This document shows, piece by piece, positions 54,465-63,525 of a stretch of DNA of 64,000 bases (position 1 is the stretch's first letter; the number at the start of each line of letters is the position of its first letter). The notes under the pieces are model-generated. The model was not told the origin of the DNA. It saw nothing but the letters and a program-made list of their open reading frames with translations, and searched no databases. Source of the stretch: Ferruginibacter yonginensis. GTDB taxonomy: Bacteria; Bacteroidota; Bacteroidia; Chitinophagales; Chitinophagaceae. Location: contig NZ_JBHSCZ010000002.1 of NCBI RefSeq assembly GCF_042651465.1, positions 992,001 through 1,056,000 of the forward strand. Direction: 5' to 3'. A program made the position numbers and the translations under genes.

Positions 54465-56861
54465 TTGCTTTTGTTTACATCGCTCTATCATACTGTATTG
54501 CAATGGTCATTAAGGAAACGTATCACTGTTTTTGCAGTGGTAGGTTTCCTTTTGTTGTTTTATTTTCTGTTGCCTCGTACATTATTTAAAGCGCCTACCA
54601 GTTATGTAATTGAAGATGCAGATGGTAATTTATTAAATGCTACAATTGCTGCTGATGGGCAATGGCGTTTCCCTTATAATGATGATGTACCGCAACATTT
54701 TATTGACTGTATCACTACTTATGAAGACAAACGTTTTTATACCCATGCAGGTGTTGATATGAGTGCCATTGCTCGTGCTTTTAAAACCAATGTTACTGGC
54801 AATAAAAATACACAAGGTGGTAGTACCATTACTATGCAAGTAATGCGTTTATCATTGCAACATACCAATCGTTCTATTTTCAATAAAGCGATAGAATCGC
54901 TATTAGCACTAAGACTTGAGTTAAGTTATTCTAAAAATGAAATAATGGCCTTGTATGCATCCAATGCATCGTTTGGTAGTAATGTGGTGGGGTTAGATGC
55001 TGCAGCTTGGCGATACTTTGGTAGATCGGCCCAAAAATTAAGTTGGGCCGAGTATGCAATGTTAGCCGTATTGCCTAACGCCCCGGCATTGGTGCACCCG
55101 GGAAAAAATACTACTGTATTATTAGCTAAACGTAATGCCTTACTCGATAAACTTTGTGCTAATAAAAAACTATCGGTCGATGAATGTAATTTGGCTAAAG
55201 CAGAAGCCTTACCAACAAAACCCTTACCGCTACCGCAATTAGCACCACATTTATTACAAAGGTTTAAGCAAGAAAATCTTACATGTGCAGTCACAAAAAT
55301 AACTACCACTATACAAACATCTTTACAACAAGAAGTTACACAAATTATCGAACGGCAACATCCTTACTTGCAAAGTAATGGCATCAATAATATGTGTGCT
55401 TTGGTGTTAGATGTTGAAACAGGAAACACCTTGGCTTATGTTGGTAATGTGTATCATGTAAATGATATGAATATTCAAAGTGATGTAGATGTAATAAATG
55501 CCCCTCGTAGCCCCGGCAGTGCACTTAAACCTATTTTGTATGCTGCTGCTTTGAGTGATGGGGTTATTTTACCCAACAGTTTAGTGCCAGATGTACCAAC
55601 ACAAATTGGTGGATACAACCCACAAAATTTTGATTTAAATTATGATGGTGCAGTGCCAGCAAGTAATGCCCTGAGCAGAAGTTTAAATATACCTGCAGTA
55701 AAAATTTTACAGCAATATAAATACCAGCGCTTTTATGAAGTGCTGCAACAATGTGGTATTCATACCTTAAACAACCCTGCAGATTTTTATGGCCTTAGTA
55801 TGATTTTAGGTGGTTGCGAAGTTAAAATGTGGGAACTAGCAGGTGTGTATGCATCATTAGCTCGAGTGCTTAATCATCAAAAAAAATATAAGGGTATTGT
55901 TGATGAGGCTGATTTTCATCCACCACAATACACACAAAATAAGCGTATAAAAAAATCAAATACTACTACTTTACCAGCTATTGATGCAACATCTATTTAC
56001 TACACATTTGCTGCCATGCAAGAGGTAATGCGACCGGGAGAAGAAGGGTTATGGCAACGCTTTACCTCATCTCAAAAAATTGCTTGGAAAACGGGTACAA
56101 GCTTTGGTTTTAGAGATGCTTGGAGCATTGGTGTTACATCTAAATATGTGGTAGCTGTTTGGGCAGGTAACACCAGTGGTGAAGGTAAAGCAGGTTTAAT
56201 AGGCGTACAAGTGGCAGCGCCAGTTATGTTCGATATTTTTAGGCAATTGCCCGCTGCTGATTGGTTTTTAAAACCAACATACAATTATGTATTTACAGCA
56301 GTTTGTAAGCAATCTGGCTTTAGGGCAAATATTGATTGTAACGAAGTTGATACGTTACTGATGCCTCCAAATGCTTTACGGTCGCCACTTTGTCCGTACC
56401 ATAAAATTATACAGTTAGATGCTACGGGTACATTTCAAGTAAATGAAAGTTGTGCATCACCTGCTACTATGCAACATGCTAGTTGGTTTATTTTGCCACC
56501 GATTATGGAGTTTTATTATAAGCAACACAGTGCATCGTATAAAGTGTTGCCGCCTTTTCAACCGGGCTGTAATGTAAGTAATGTTACAAAGCAAATGGAT
56601 TTGGTATATCCTCAATCTGATGCAAAAATTTATGTACCAAAAGAAATAGATGGGCAAAAAGGTAAAACTATTTTTACTGCTACTCATCGTAATTCTCAAG
56701 CCAAAATTTTTTGGATGATGGACAATGAATTTGTAGGCACAACCCAACAATACCATCAATTAGCATTGAGCCCTGCCACAGGTAAACACAGTATTACTTT
56801 AACTGATGAAACAGGCGCTTCTATCACTCGACTGTTTGAAATTATTGATGAAAACAAATAA
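54465..56861 (+). CDS. pbpC: Penicillin-binding protein 1C
   Basis: Bifunctional peptidoglycan glycosyltransferase/transpeptidase homologue, 798 residues. A short basic N-terminus and one membrane helix (RKRITVFAVVGFLLLFYFLLP) precede the GT51 domain (TYEDKRFYTHAGVD with the catalytic Glu, GGSTITMQVMRL, NEIMALYASNASFGSNVVG). The transpeptidase has APRSPGSALKPI (SxxK), SRSLNIPA (SxN) and WKTGTSFGFRDAWS (KTG). The C-terminal 90 residues match the beta-sandwich BiPBP_C domain that marks the 1C class. The frame has no ATG upstream of the membrane helix; TTG at 54465 or 54471 must start it. In many bacteria pbpC sits beside an A2M gene; here the third A2M lies 4 kb away. Confidence 0.93.
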   Translation: MLLFTSLYHTVLQWSLRKRITVFAVVGFLLLFYFLLPRTLFKAPTSYVIEDADGNLLNATIAADGQWRFPYNDDVPQHFIDCITTYEDKRFYTHAGVDMSAIARAFKTNVTGNKNTQGGSTITMQVMRLSLQHTNRSIFNKAIESLLALRLELSYSKNEIMALYASNASFGSNVVGLDAAAWRYFGRSAQKLSWAEYAMLAVLPNAPALVHPGKNTTVLLAKRNALLDKLCANKKLSVDECNLAKAEALPTKPLPLPQLAPHLLQRFKQENLTCAVTKITTTIQTSLQQEVTQIIERQHPYLQSNGINNMCALVLDVETGNTLAYVGNVYHVNDMNIQSDVDVINAPRSPGSALKPILYAAALSDGVILPNSLVPDVPTQIGGYNPQNFDLNYDGAVPASNALSRSLNIPAVKILQQYKYQRFYEVLQQCGIHTLNNPADFYGLSMILGGCEVKMWELAGVYASLARVLNHQKKYKGIVDEADFHPPQYTQNKRIKKSNTTTLPAIDATSIYYTFAAMQEVMRPGEEGLWQRFTSSQKIAWKTGTSFGFRDAWSIGVTSKYVVAVWAGNTSGEGKAGLIGVQVAAPVMFDIFRQLPAADWFLKPTYNYVFTAVCKQSGFRANIDCNEVDTLLMPPNALRSPLCPYHKIIQLDATGTFQVNESCASPATMQHASWFILPPIMEFYYKQHSASYKVLPPFQPGCNVSNVTKQMDLVYPQSDAKIYVPKEIDGQKGKTIFTATHRNSQAKIFWMMDNEFVGTTQQYHQLALSPATGKHSITLTDETGASITRLFEIIDENK

Positions 56862-57407
56862 TTATTGCAAGCTGTTGTTAAAAAGCTGTTGCATGTACGC
56901 CAATCCTTTTTGTTGTGCAAAAGCAATATTTTTTTCAGGTATAGCATCGGGGTTTTTATAAAAATTTAATGCAGCTGTTACATCATTTTCCCTTAGTATA
57001 TGTAACATCGGGTATGGCGATCTGTTTGTATAATTTGCTGCATCATTATTATTTGAACCAGCAAAGCAATATTGTGGATGAAAACTAGCTACTTGGTAAA
57101 CCCCTTCTAACCCAGCTTTTTTTAATTGTTTTTCAGCTTTAATAACTACATCTAGATATTCAAAAAAGTCTTTATAATTGTTAGGTATTATAATAAAAGT
57201 AGTGGCAGTGCTAGGGTTGTCGGATAAATAATTGCACTCTGCCATTAACAAATCTATTGTATTGTTTGGGTTACTATTATTATCTACAACATAACGTATA
57301 CGTTGCTCATGAAATACTTTAGCTGCGAACGGACAAAAATTACAACCCATGACCACTTGCTCAATCCAATTTTTTGTTTGTAGTATTTCAATGGCAATAT
57401 TTTCCAT
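56862..57407 (-). CDS. DUF1415 protein
   Basis: 181 residues from ATG 57407; an in-frame TTG eight codons upstream is less likely. The DUF1415 signature is clear: TKNWIEQVVMGCNFCPFA near the start (conserved CxxC), TTFIIIPNNYKDFFEYLDVV in the middle, and VASFHPQYCFAG, NRSPYPMLHILRE near the end. Function is unknown; the conserved cysteines and histidines suggest metal or redox chemistry. The stop codon abuts that of pbpC directly (56861/56862), a gapless convergent pair. Confidence 0.88.
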   Translation of the reverse strand: MENIAIEILQTKNWIEQVVMGCNFCPFAAKVFHEQRIRYVVDNNSNPNNTIDLLMAECNYLSDNPSTATTFIIIPNNYKDFFEYLDVVIKAEKQLKKAGLEGVYQVASFHPQYCFAGSNNNDAANYTNRSPYPMLHILRENDVTAALNFYKNPDAIPEKNIAFAQQKGLAYMQQLFNNSLQ

Positions 57408-57492
57408 ATTTTTTATTCTTTTAAAAGGCAAAGTATAGTCTAAAAAAGCACATTAAAAAAAATCTATTTAATTTTATTAAAAATAATAATGT

Positions 57493-59112
57493 ATGGCTTT
57501 ACACATGGTTGATGATCCAGATGGTCAAGATGATTATGTTGATGATAATAGTGGTGGCGGCAGTAATACTGGCGGTGGTGGTATGAGTGGTGGTGGCGGT
57601 TTATTAAGTTTTCTCCCCCTCTTAATAGGTTTATTTAGCAGGGGTGGTGGTAATAACAGCAGTGGCCGTGGTGGCTGTGGTGGTAAAGGTATATTAATTG
57701 TACTGGTGCTTGCCGTAGCTGGTTATTTTCTTTTAAACCAAAATAGTTGTAGCAATATTGTTAACTCAGATGTTACCAACAGTTTATTTTCACAAAGTGG
57801 CTACAATTTTAACCCTAATGAAACTAAAAAAGCACAAGTGTATGAAGGTTTAGAAGATGACAATGCTAAAAACCCATTGCCAGAAAGGGTTTCATTAGCT
57901 GCTTTTGCACCTACTGTACAAAATCAAGGTAAACAAGGTAGTTGTGTGGCATGGAGTAGCGCATATGCAGCTCGTACAATTTTAGAAGCTGTAAGTACTA
58001 ATCAAGATCCTAATAGCATTGCTTACAGTCCTGCGTTTTTATACAACAACATCGCTTTAGAAGATTGCCAAGGCTCCTATATTCAACGTGCCATGGAGTT
58101 TATGCAACAACGTGGAGCAGTATCGTACAACGATTTTCCTTATGATGAAAATAATTGTAGCAGGCAAGCCAACAATACATTATTTCAAGTTGCTGATCAA
58201 AATAAAATTCATGGGTTTCATCGTTTAACAGAAACTGATGATGTAAACGGAATCAACATCCGTGCTATTAAAGAGCACTTAGCAAAAGATGCGCCTGTAG
58301 TAATTGGTATGATGGTAGGCGGTACATTTATGCAAGAAATGATGGGGGCAAAAGTGTGGCACCCAACAAATGACGATGCTCAAATGATTGGTTTTGGTGG
58401 GCATGCTATGTGTGTAGTGGGTTACGATGATCGTATTGAAGGGGGCGCTTTTCAAATTATGAATAGCTGGGGGCCTGAGTGGGGGCAAAATGGTTTTGCT
58501 TATGTACGCTATGGCGATTTTAAAAATTTTGTGAGAGAAGCTTACGGGTTAGATCCATTACCAAAAAGAGGCGCTGCCTTAAATGCTACGTTTGAATGTA
58601 ATATAGGTTTATTTAATACCGGCACCAAGCAAAATATTACCATGCAATACAGTGGTAGCAACGTTTTTAAAACGGCTAGTCCAATTAAAAAAGGCGACAA
58701 ATTTAAAATTGAAATTAAAAATGAAGTAGCTTGTTACATTTACATTTTTACACCAAATACTGCCGGACAAACAGAAGTGTTGTTTCCTTATAAACCTATA
58801 CATTCTGCATATTGTGGCATTACTGGGTACAGGTTATTTCCTCGAAAAGAATCCATACAGGCTGATGAAATTGGTAATAAAGATGTTATGGGCATTGTAG
58901 TAAGTAAAACTGAGCTTGATTATAAAGCACTGAACACAGCTATCAACAATAGTGCAGGAGCTGATTTTAACCGCAAGTTTAACAATGCTGTAGCTGCCGC
59001 TGTAACAAAAGATGTTGATTATAGTAAAGGAAGTAATGGCGCTATACATTTTAGCGCTGGTACTAGCGAAAAAGCCTTGGTGGCTTGTTTGGTTGAAATT
59101 GAAAAACAATAA
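57493..59112 (+). CDS. Membrane-anchored papain-like cysteine peptidase with DUF4384-like C-terminus
   Basis: 539 residues. The N-terminus is an unusual Gly/Asp/Ser-rich stretch (GGGSNTGGGGMSGGGGLLSF), then one hydrophobic helix GILIVLVLAVAGYFLL near residue 75, so the peptidase is probably membrane-tethered and exported. The C1A catalytic set is complete: QGSCVAWSS with C151, GGHAMCVVGYDD with H304 and MNSWGPEWGQNG with N324. From about 365 the beta-rich C-terminal region (KKGDKFKIEIKNEVACYIYIF, TEVLFPYKPIHS) resembles DUF4384. It lies near the A2M/pbpC genes; whether a proteolytic activity is linked to them is unknown. Confidence 0.87.
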   Translation: MALHMVDDPDGQDDYVDDNSGGGSNTGGGGMSGGGGLLSFLPLLIGLFSRGGGNNSSGRGGCGGKGILIVLVLAVAGYFLLNQNSCSNIVNSDVTNSLFSQSGYNFNPNETKKAQVYEGLEDDNAKNPLPERVSLAAFAPTVQNQGKQGSCVAWSSAYAARTILEAVSTNQDPNSIAYSPAFLYNNIALEDCQGSYIQRAMEFMQQRGAVSYNDFPYDENNCSRQANNTLFQVADQNKIHGFHRLTETDDVNGINIRAIKEHLAKDAPVVIGMMVGGTFMQEMMGAKVWHPTNDDAQMIGFGGHAMCVVGYDDRIEGGAFQIMNSWGPEWGQNGFAYVRYGDFKNFVREAYGLDPLPKRGAALNATFECNIGLFNTGTKQNITMQYSGSNVFKTASPIKKGDKFKIEIKNEVACYIYIFTPNTAGQTEVLFPYKPIHSAYCGITGYRLFPRKESIQADEIGNKDVMGIVVSKTELDYKALNTAINNSAGADFNRKFNNAVAAAVTKDVDYSKGSNGAIHFSAGTSEKALVACLVEIEKQ

Positions 59113-59146
59113 CATTTTTTACAACAACCACTACTTCCTTTAAGTT

Positions 59147-59154
59147 TATATTTG
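59147..59154 (+). promoter_or_regulatory. Putative -7 box before the thioredoxin-like gene
   Basis: TATATTTG, an exact TAnnTTTG, 13 bp before the ATG at 59168; the mRNA would have almost no leader. A TTTG -33 box is not clear. Confidence 0.4.
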
Positions 59155-59167
59155 CTAAAATAGTTTT

Positions 59168-59662
59168 ATGAAAAATATCTTTTTAATTATAATAGGTTGT
59201 TTATGTAGCTTACTAACAACAGCGCAAGAGGCCAAACTGTATAACCCTGAGGCCAATGCTGAAAAAGACATTGCTGCTGCCATCAAAAAAGCCAATGCAG
59301 AAGGTAAATACGTTTTGATTCAAGCAGGTGGTAACTGGTGTAAATGGTGTATTGAGTTTGCCCGTTTTGCAAAGGCTGATGCACAAATAGATTCTGTTAT
59401 TAAAACAGCGTATGTTTGGTATCATTTAAATTACAGTAAAGAAAATACCAATAAAGCCATGTTTGCTAAACTGCAATATCCGCAACGTTTTGGTTACCCT
59501 GCTTTCATTATTTTAAATGGAAAAGGGCAACGTATACACACTCAAAACAGTGAGTATTTAGAAGATGGTAAGGGTAGTTATGATAAACGTAAAGTGCAAA
59601 GTTTTTTAGAAATGTGGAGTCCGTGGGCATTAAACCCAGCCATGTATGGCGAAAAAAAATAA
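59168..59662 (+). CDS. Periplasmic thioredoxin-like protein
   Basis: 164 residues with signal peptide MKNIFLIIIGCLCSLLTTAQ. The thioredoxin-fold core has GNWCKWCIEF with redox cysteines C58 and C61, and the cis-proline loop is GYPAFIILNGKG. The arrangement resembles the DUF255/thioredoxin_7 and DsbD-gamma types rather than classic TrxA (WCGPC). The C-terminal tail is short and helical. Likely a periplasmic disulphide reductant or isomerase; the partner is unknown. It ends before a terminator, so it is transcribed separately from the DUF4442 gene. Confidence 0.88.
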   Translation: MKNIFLIIIGCLCSLLTTAQEAKLYNPEANAEKDIAAAIKKANAEGKYVLIQAGGNWCKWCIEFARFAKADAQIDSVIKTAYVWYHLNYSKENTNKAMFAKLQYPQRFGYPAFIILNGKGQRIHTQNSEYLEDGKGSYDKRKVQSFLEMWSPWALNPAMYGEKK

Positions 59663-59681
59663 CATCATTATGTATTGTACT

Positions 59682-59707
59682 AATGCCTCCTTATGGGGGC
59701 ATTTTTT
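59682..59707 (+). terminator. Rho-independent terminator after the thioredoxin-like gene
   Basis: ATGCCTCC pairs with GGGGGCAT (one G-T pair) around TTAT, followed by six T residues. Confidence 0.8.
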
Positions 59708-59748
59708 ATTGGCAAATGCTTATTTTTACCCTACCAAAACAACAAAAA

Positions 59749-60234
59749 ATGTTCGAGCAGTTCATCAATGTAATCAATAACCCTATTAGTTTTCGTTTAT
59801 TTTTATTAAAAAAATTACCCAGTGCATTTTTCAGTGGCGTAAGGGTTCGCTATGTTGATCAAGAAAAATGTTTGGTAACCGTTCCTTACAAATGGTTTTC
59901 TCGAAACCCATTCAATAGTACTTATTTTGCTTGCCTTTCAATGGCAGCTGAAATGAGTACCGGTGTGTTGGCAATGGGGCATTTATATAAGAATGAACCT
60001 CAAGTAAGCATGCTAGTGCAAAAAATTGAAGGTACATTTATAAAAAAAGCAACCGGAATTACCTCTTTTACTTGCGATGACGGGAAGCGTATATTAGCAT
60101 GTATTAACGAAGCAAAAGCAACAGGTAAGGCAATGGTGGTAAATGCTTATGCAACGGGTGTTGATAAAGAAGGCAATACAATTGCTTCATTCACTGTAAC
60201 ATGGTCGTTTAAACTCAAAACAACCAAGGTTTAA
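59749..60234 (+). CDS. DUF4442 (hotdog-fold thioesterase-like) protein
   Basis: 161 residues from ATG 59749 (MFEQFINVINN). An ORF reaching back to 59614 overlaps the preceding gene and its terminator and is rejected. Features of DUF4442 are NPISFRLFLLKKLPSAFFSGVRV, VPYKWFSRNPFNSTYFACLSMAAEMSTG (the conserved central helix of a hotdog fold, residues about 50-80), and the C-terminal strand NTIASFTVTWSFK. Many hotdog proteins hydrolyse acyl-CoA, but a catalytic acid is not obvious here. It lies 125 bp before maeB on the same strand. Confidence 0.8.
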   Translation: MFEQFINVINNPISFRLFLLKKLPSAFFSGVRVRYVDQEKCLVTVPYKWFSRNPFNSTYFACLSMAAEMSTGVLAMGHLYKNEPQVSMLVQKIEGTFIKKATGITSFTCDDGKRILACINEAKATGKAMVVNAYATGVDKEGNTIASFTVTWSFKLKTTKV

Positions 60235-60359
60235 CCTAATAAAAATACCGCTTGTTTTTTATTGTGTAAATTGCACTTTATTGGTGTAATACGAAGTTAA
60301 TAGCGCTGTTTAAAATAGCTGTACTTTGTAGTGTATTGCATGGCATAATTGTAAATTTT

Positions 60360-62720
60360 ATGGCAAAAGAATTAAGAAAACAACTAGCATTAGAATATCA
60401 CTCAAAAGGTCGCCCAGGTAAAATTGAGGTGGTACCTACTAAAGAAGCTAAAACACAAAGAGATTTATCATTAGCCTATTCACCTGGTGTGGCAGAGCCT
60501 TGTAAAGAAATTGCCAATAACCCTGAAGATGTTTATAAATACACCGCAAAAGGTAACTTGGTAGGCGTAATTTCAAATGGTACAGCTGTATTGGGTTTAG
60601 GTAATATTGGTCCTGAAGCAAGTAAGCCGGTAATGGAAGGTAAGGGTGTACTCTTCAAAATATTTGCTGATATTGATGTGTTTGATATTGAAATCAATGA
60701 AACCGATCCTAAAAAATTTGTTGAAATAGTAAAAGCATTGGAGCCTACTTTCGGTGGTATTAATTTAGAAGATATTAAAGCACCAGAATGTTTTTACATT
60801 GAGCAAGAGTTAAAAAAGCAATGTAATATCCCGATAATGCATGATGATCAACATGGTACCGCCATTATATCATCAGCAGCGTTGCTAAATGCATTAGAGT
60901 TACAAAAGAAAAAAATAGACAAAGTACATTTTGTGGTTAATGGTGCAGGTGCAGCGGCTACCGCATGTATGAATTTATATGTATCATTAGGTGCCAAACC
61001 AGAAAACTTTTTTGTTTTTGATAAAGATGGGATTTTGCACAGCGACCGTACAGATATACCTCCTGTACAATTAAAATTTACAAAAGATAAAAAATTCAGC
61101 AACTGGGATTTGGCTCGTGCTATGAAAGATGCTGATGTTTTCTTAGGTTTAAGTGTAGGTAATGTTGTTACGCCAGAAATGGTGAAATCAATGGCAAAAA
61201 ATCCCATTGTTTTCGCAATGGCCAACCCTGAGCCAGAAATTATGTATGATGTGGCAAAAGAGTCTCGTAAAGATTTGATAATGGCTACCGGACGAAGCGA
61301 TACACCCAACCAAGTAAACAATGTATTGGGTTTTCCATATATTTTTAGAGGTGCATTAGATGTAAGAGCAACTGGTATAAACGAAGCTATGAAATTAGCG
61401 GCTGTAAAAGCTTTGGCTGATTTGGCTAAAACCCCTGTACCAGATATTGTAAACCTTGCTTACAATGAAAAAAATCTTTCCTTTGGTAACGACTACATCA
61501 TACCCAAGCCGTTAGATCCTCGTTTGTTAGCAACAGTAGCACCAGCAGTAGCCAAAGCAGCTATTGAAAGTGGTGTGGCACGTAAAATTATTACAGATTG
61601 GGATGCCTATAAAATTGAAATGAATAGTAGGTTAGGTTTAGATAACCAATTGAGCAGGGCTATTGGTAACAAGGCTCGTCAAGATCCTAAACGAGTTGTT
61701 TTTGCGGATGCCGAAAATGCAAAAGTGTTGAAAACAGCACAGTTGGTGTTAGAAGAAAAAATTGGATACCCAATTTTATTGGGCGATGAAAAACGTATCA
61801 GAAAAATTGCAGAAGATAATTCAGTTGATTTAGAAGGTATGCCTATCATCAACCCTAAAGATGATGATACAGAAGAAATGCGTAAATCGTTTGGTGAAAT
61901 TTTCTTTGAAAAGCGCCAGCGTAAAGGGGTAAATAGGTATGAAGCGAACAAAGCCATGAAAGAACGCAACCATTTTGGTTGTATGATGGTTGAAACAGGT
62001 GTGGCCGATTGTATGATCAGTGGGTTGAGTAGAAATTATCCAGATACTATTCGTCCTGCATTACAAATAATTGGTACAGAGCCAGGTATTAAAAAAATTG
62101 CTGGTATGTATTTATTATTTACCAAACGAGGCCCATTATTTTTAGCAGATACTACCGTCAATTTTAACCCAACCGCCGAAGAGTTAGCAGAAATAACTTT
62201 ATTGGTAGCTAGAGAAGTACGCCAATTTAATATTGTTCCAAAAGTAGCCATGCTATCATACTCCAACTTTGGTAGCAGCGATTCGCCAGAAGCTCGTTTG
62301 GTACAAGATGCGCATACTATAGTAAAACAAAAAGAGCCATCATTAATTTGCGATGGTGAAATGCAAGGTATATTGGCTTTTAATAAAGAAATTTTAAAAG
62401 ATAACTATCCATTTTCTGAACTTATAAACGGAGATGTAAACACCCTTATTTTCCCCAACTTGGCAGCAGGTAATATTGCCTACAATTTGTTGCAAGAGGT
62501 GGGTGGCGCTGATAGTATTGGTCCGATTTTATTGGGTTTAAATAAGCCAGTACACGTACTACAATTGGGAAGTAGTATTCGTAGTATATTTAATATGGTG
62601 GTTATTGCAGTGGTAGATGCGCAAGCGAAAAGTAAAAAAGGTGCCATTACAACACCTGTTACACCCGAAGAAATTAAACGCAATAAATGGTGGAAAAGTA
62701 GAACCAAAAATTCGGCATAA
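60360..62720 (+). CDS. maeB: NADP-dependent malic enzyme with phosphotransacetylase-like domain
   Basis: Oxidative decarboxylation of malate to pyruvate with NADP. 786 residues from ATG 60360 (MAKELRKQL); a TTG at 60336 is in frame but not preferred. Residues 1-420 are the malic enzyme: AYSPGVAEPCKEI, IMHDDQHGTAIISSAAL (metal/substrate), VNGAGAAATACMNLYVSLG (NADP), and MATGRSDTPNQVNN. Residues about 430-780 are the phosphotransacetylase-like domain (RVVFADAENAKVLKTAQL and the later GSSDSPEARLVQDAH) that binds acetyl-CoA as a regulator in MaeB. The combination and length fix the class. Confidence 0.96.
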   Translation: MAKELRKQLALEYHSKGRPGKIEVVPTKEAKTQRDLSLAYSPGVAEPCKEIANNPEDVYKYTAKGNLVGVISNGTAVLGLGNIGPEASKPVMEGKGVLFKIFADIDVFDIEINETDPKKFVEIVKALEPTFGGINLEDIKAPECFYIEQELKKQCNIPIMHDDQHGTAIISSAALLNALELQKKKIDKVHFVVNGAGAAATACMNLYVSLGAKPENFFVFDKDGILHSDRTDIPPVQLKFTKDKKFSNWDLARAMKDADVFLGLSVGNVVTPEMVKSMAKNPIVFAMANPEPEIMYDVAKESRKDLIMATGRSDTPNQVNNVLGFPYIFRGALDVRATGINEAMKLAAVKALADLAKTPVPDIVNLAYNEKNLSFGNDYIIPKPLDPRLLATVAPAVAKAAIESGVARKIITDWDAYKIEMNSRLGLDNQLSRAIGNKARQDPKRVVFADAENAKVLKTAQLVLEEKIGYPILLGDEKRIRKIAEDNSVDLEGMPIINPKDDDTEEMRKSFGEIFFEKRQRKGVNRYEANKAMKERNHFGCMMVETGVADCMISGLSRNYPDTIRPALQIIGTEPGIKKIAGMYLLFTKRGPLFLADTTVNFNPTAEELAEITLLVAREVRQFNIVPKVAMLSYSNFGSSDSPEARLVQDAHTIVKQKEPSLICDGEMQGILAFNKEILKDNYPFSELINGDVNTLIFPNLAAGNIAYNLLQEVGGADSIGPILLGLNKPVHVLQLGSSIRSIFNMVVIAVVDAQAKSKKGAITTPVTPEEIKRNKWWKSRTKNSA

Positions 62721-62761
62721 TTAATGGTTGAGTACAACATCATCAGTAAATAAAACGATAC

Positions 62762-63499
62762 ATGAATTTTATTACGCACTTGGGTAGGTATACCATCATG
62801 TTGAAAGATATGATTGCCAAACCCGAAAATGCTAAAGTTTATTGGAAAGAGTTTATGGTTCAATGCAACGACATCGGCATTGGTTCTTTCGGTATTGTAT
62901 CTATTGTATCAGTTTTTATGGGAGCGGTAAGTGCTGTGCAAACGGCGTATCAGTTGGTAAGTCCGTTAATTCCCAAAACAACCATTGCACAAATTGTAAG
63001 AGATACGGTTATTTTAGAATTTTCACCCACGTTGGTTTGTATAGTATTAGCCGGGGTAGTGGGGAGTAAAATCGCCAGTGAGCTAGGTAACATGAGGGTA
63101 AGTGAGCAAATTGATGCATTGGAAATTATGGGTATTAATACAAAAACCTATTTAATAATGCCCAAAATTGCCGCTGCTTTATTAATGATCCCTTTATTAG
63201 TGGTAATATCAATGGTGCTCGGTATTTGGGGCGGAAGATTAGCTGGTAATGCATCGGGCATATTATCGAACGATACTTTTGATAGAGGTTTAACCGAAAA
63301 TTTTACTGCATTCAATGTTTGGTTTGCCTTAATAAAAGCTTATACTTTTGCTTTCATCATTAGTTCAATACCTGCGTATTTTGGTTACCATGTTACCGGT
63401 GGTGCACTCGAAATTGGGCGATCTTCAACCAAAGCAGTCGTTATTAGTTGCATTATGATATTATTGGCCGATTATGTTTTGGCTGCATTATTACTTTAA
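62762..63499 (+). CDS. mlaE: MlaE-type ABC transporter permease
   Basis: 245 residues, the membrane subunit of the Mla/Mce lipid transporter that shuttles phospholipids between the envelope membranes. It has an amphipathic N-terminal helix, about five membrane helices, and the family block SPTLVCIVLAGVVGSKIASELGNMRVSEQIDALEIMGINTKTYLIMPK, the EQIDAL coupling helix. The C-terminal VISCIMILLADYVLAALLL is standard. ATG 62762, followed by the ATPase gene 26 bp downstream. The substrate-binding MlaD-type protein is not in the window and may lie beyond the right edge. Confidence 0.94.
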   Translation: MNFITHLGRYTIMLKDMIAKPENAKVYWKEFMVQCNDIGIGSFGIVSIVSVFMGAVSAVQTAYQLVSPLIPKTTIAQIVRDTVILEFSPTLVCIVLAGVVGSKIASELGNMRVSEQIDALEIMGINTKTYLIMPKIAAALLMIPLLVVISMVLGIWGGRLAGNASGILSNDTFDRGLTENFTAFNVWFALIKAYTFAFIISSIPAYFGYHVTGGALEIGRSSTKAVVISCIMILLADYVLAALLL

Positions 63500-63525
63500 C
63501 AACCCAACTTTCACAAGCATTTGTT

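Noticed and set aside
59614..59748. Upstream extension of the DUF4442 gene
   Set aside because: It overlaps the end of the thioredoxin-like gene and its terminator; the recognisable protein starts at 59749.
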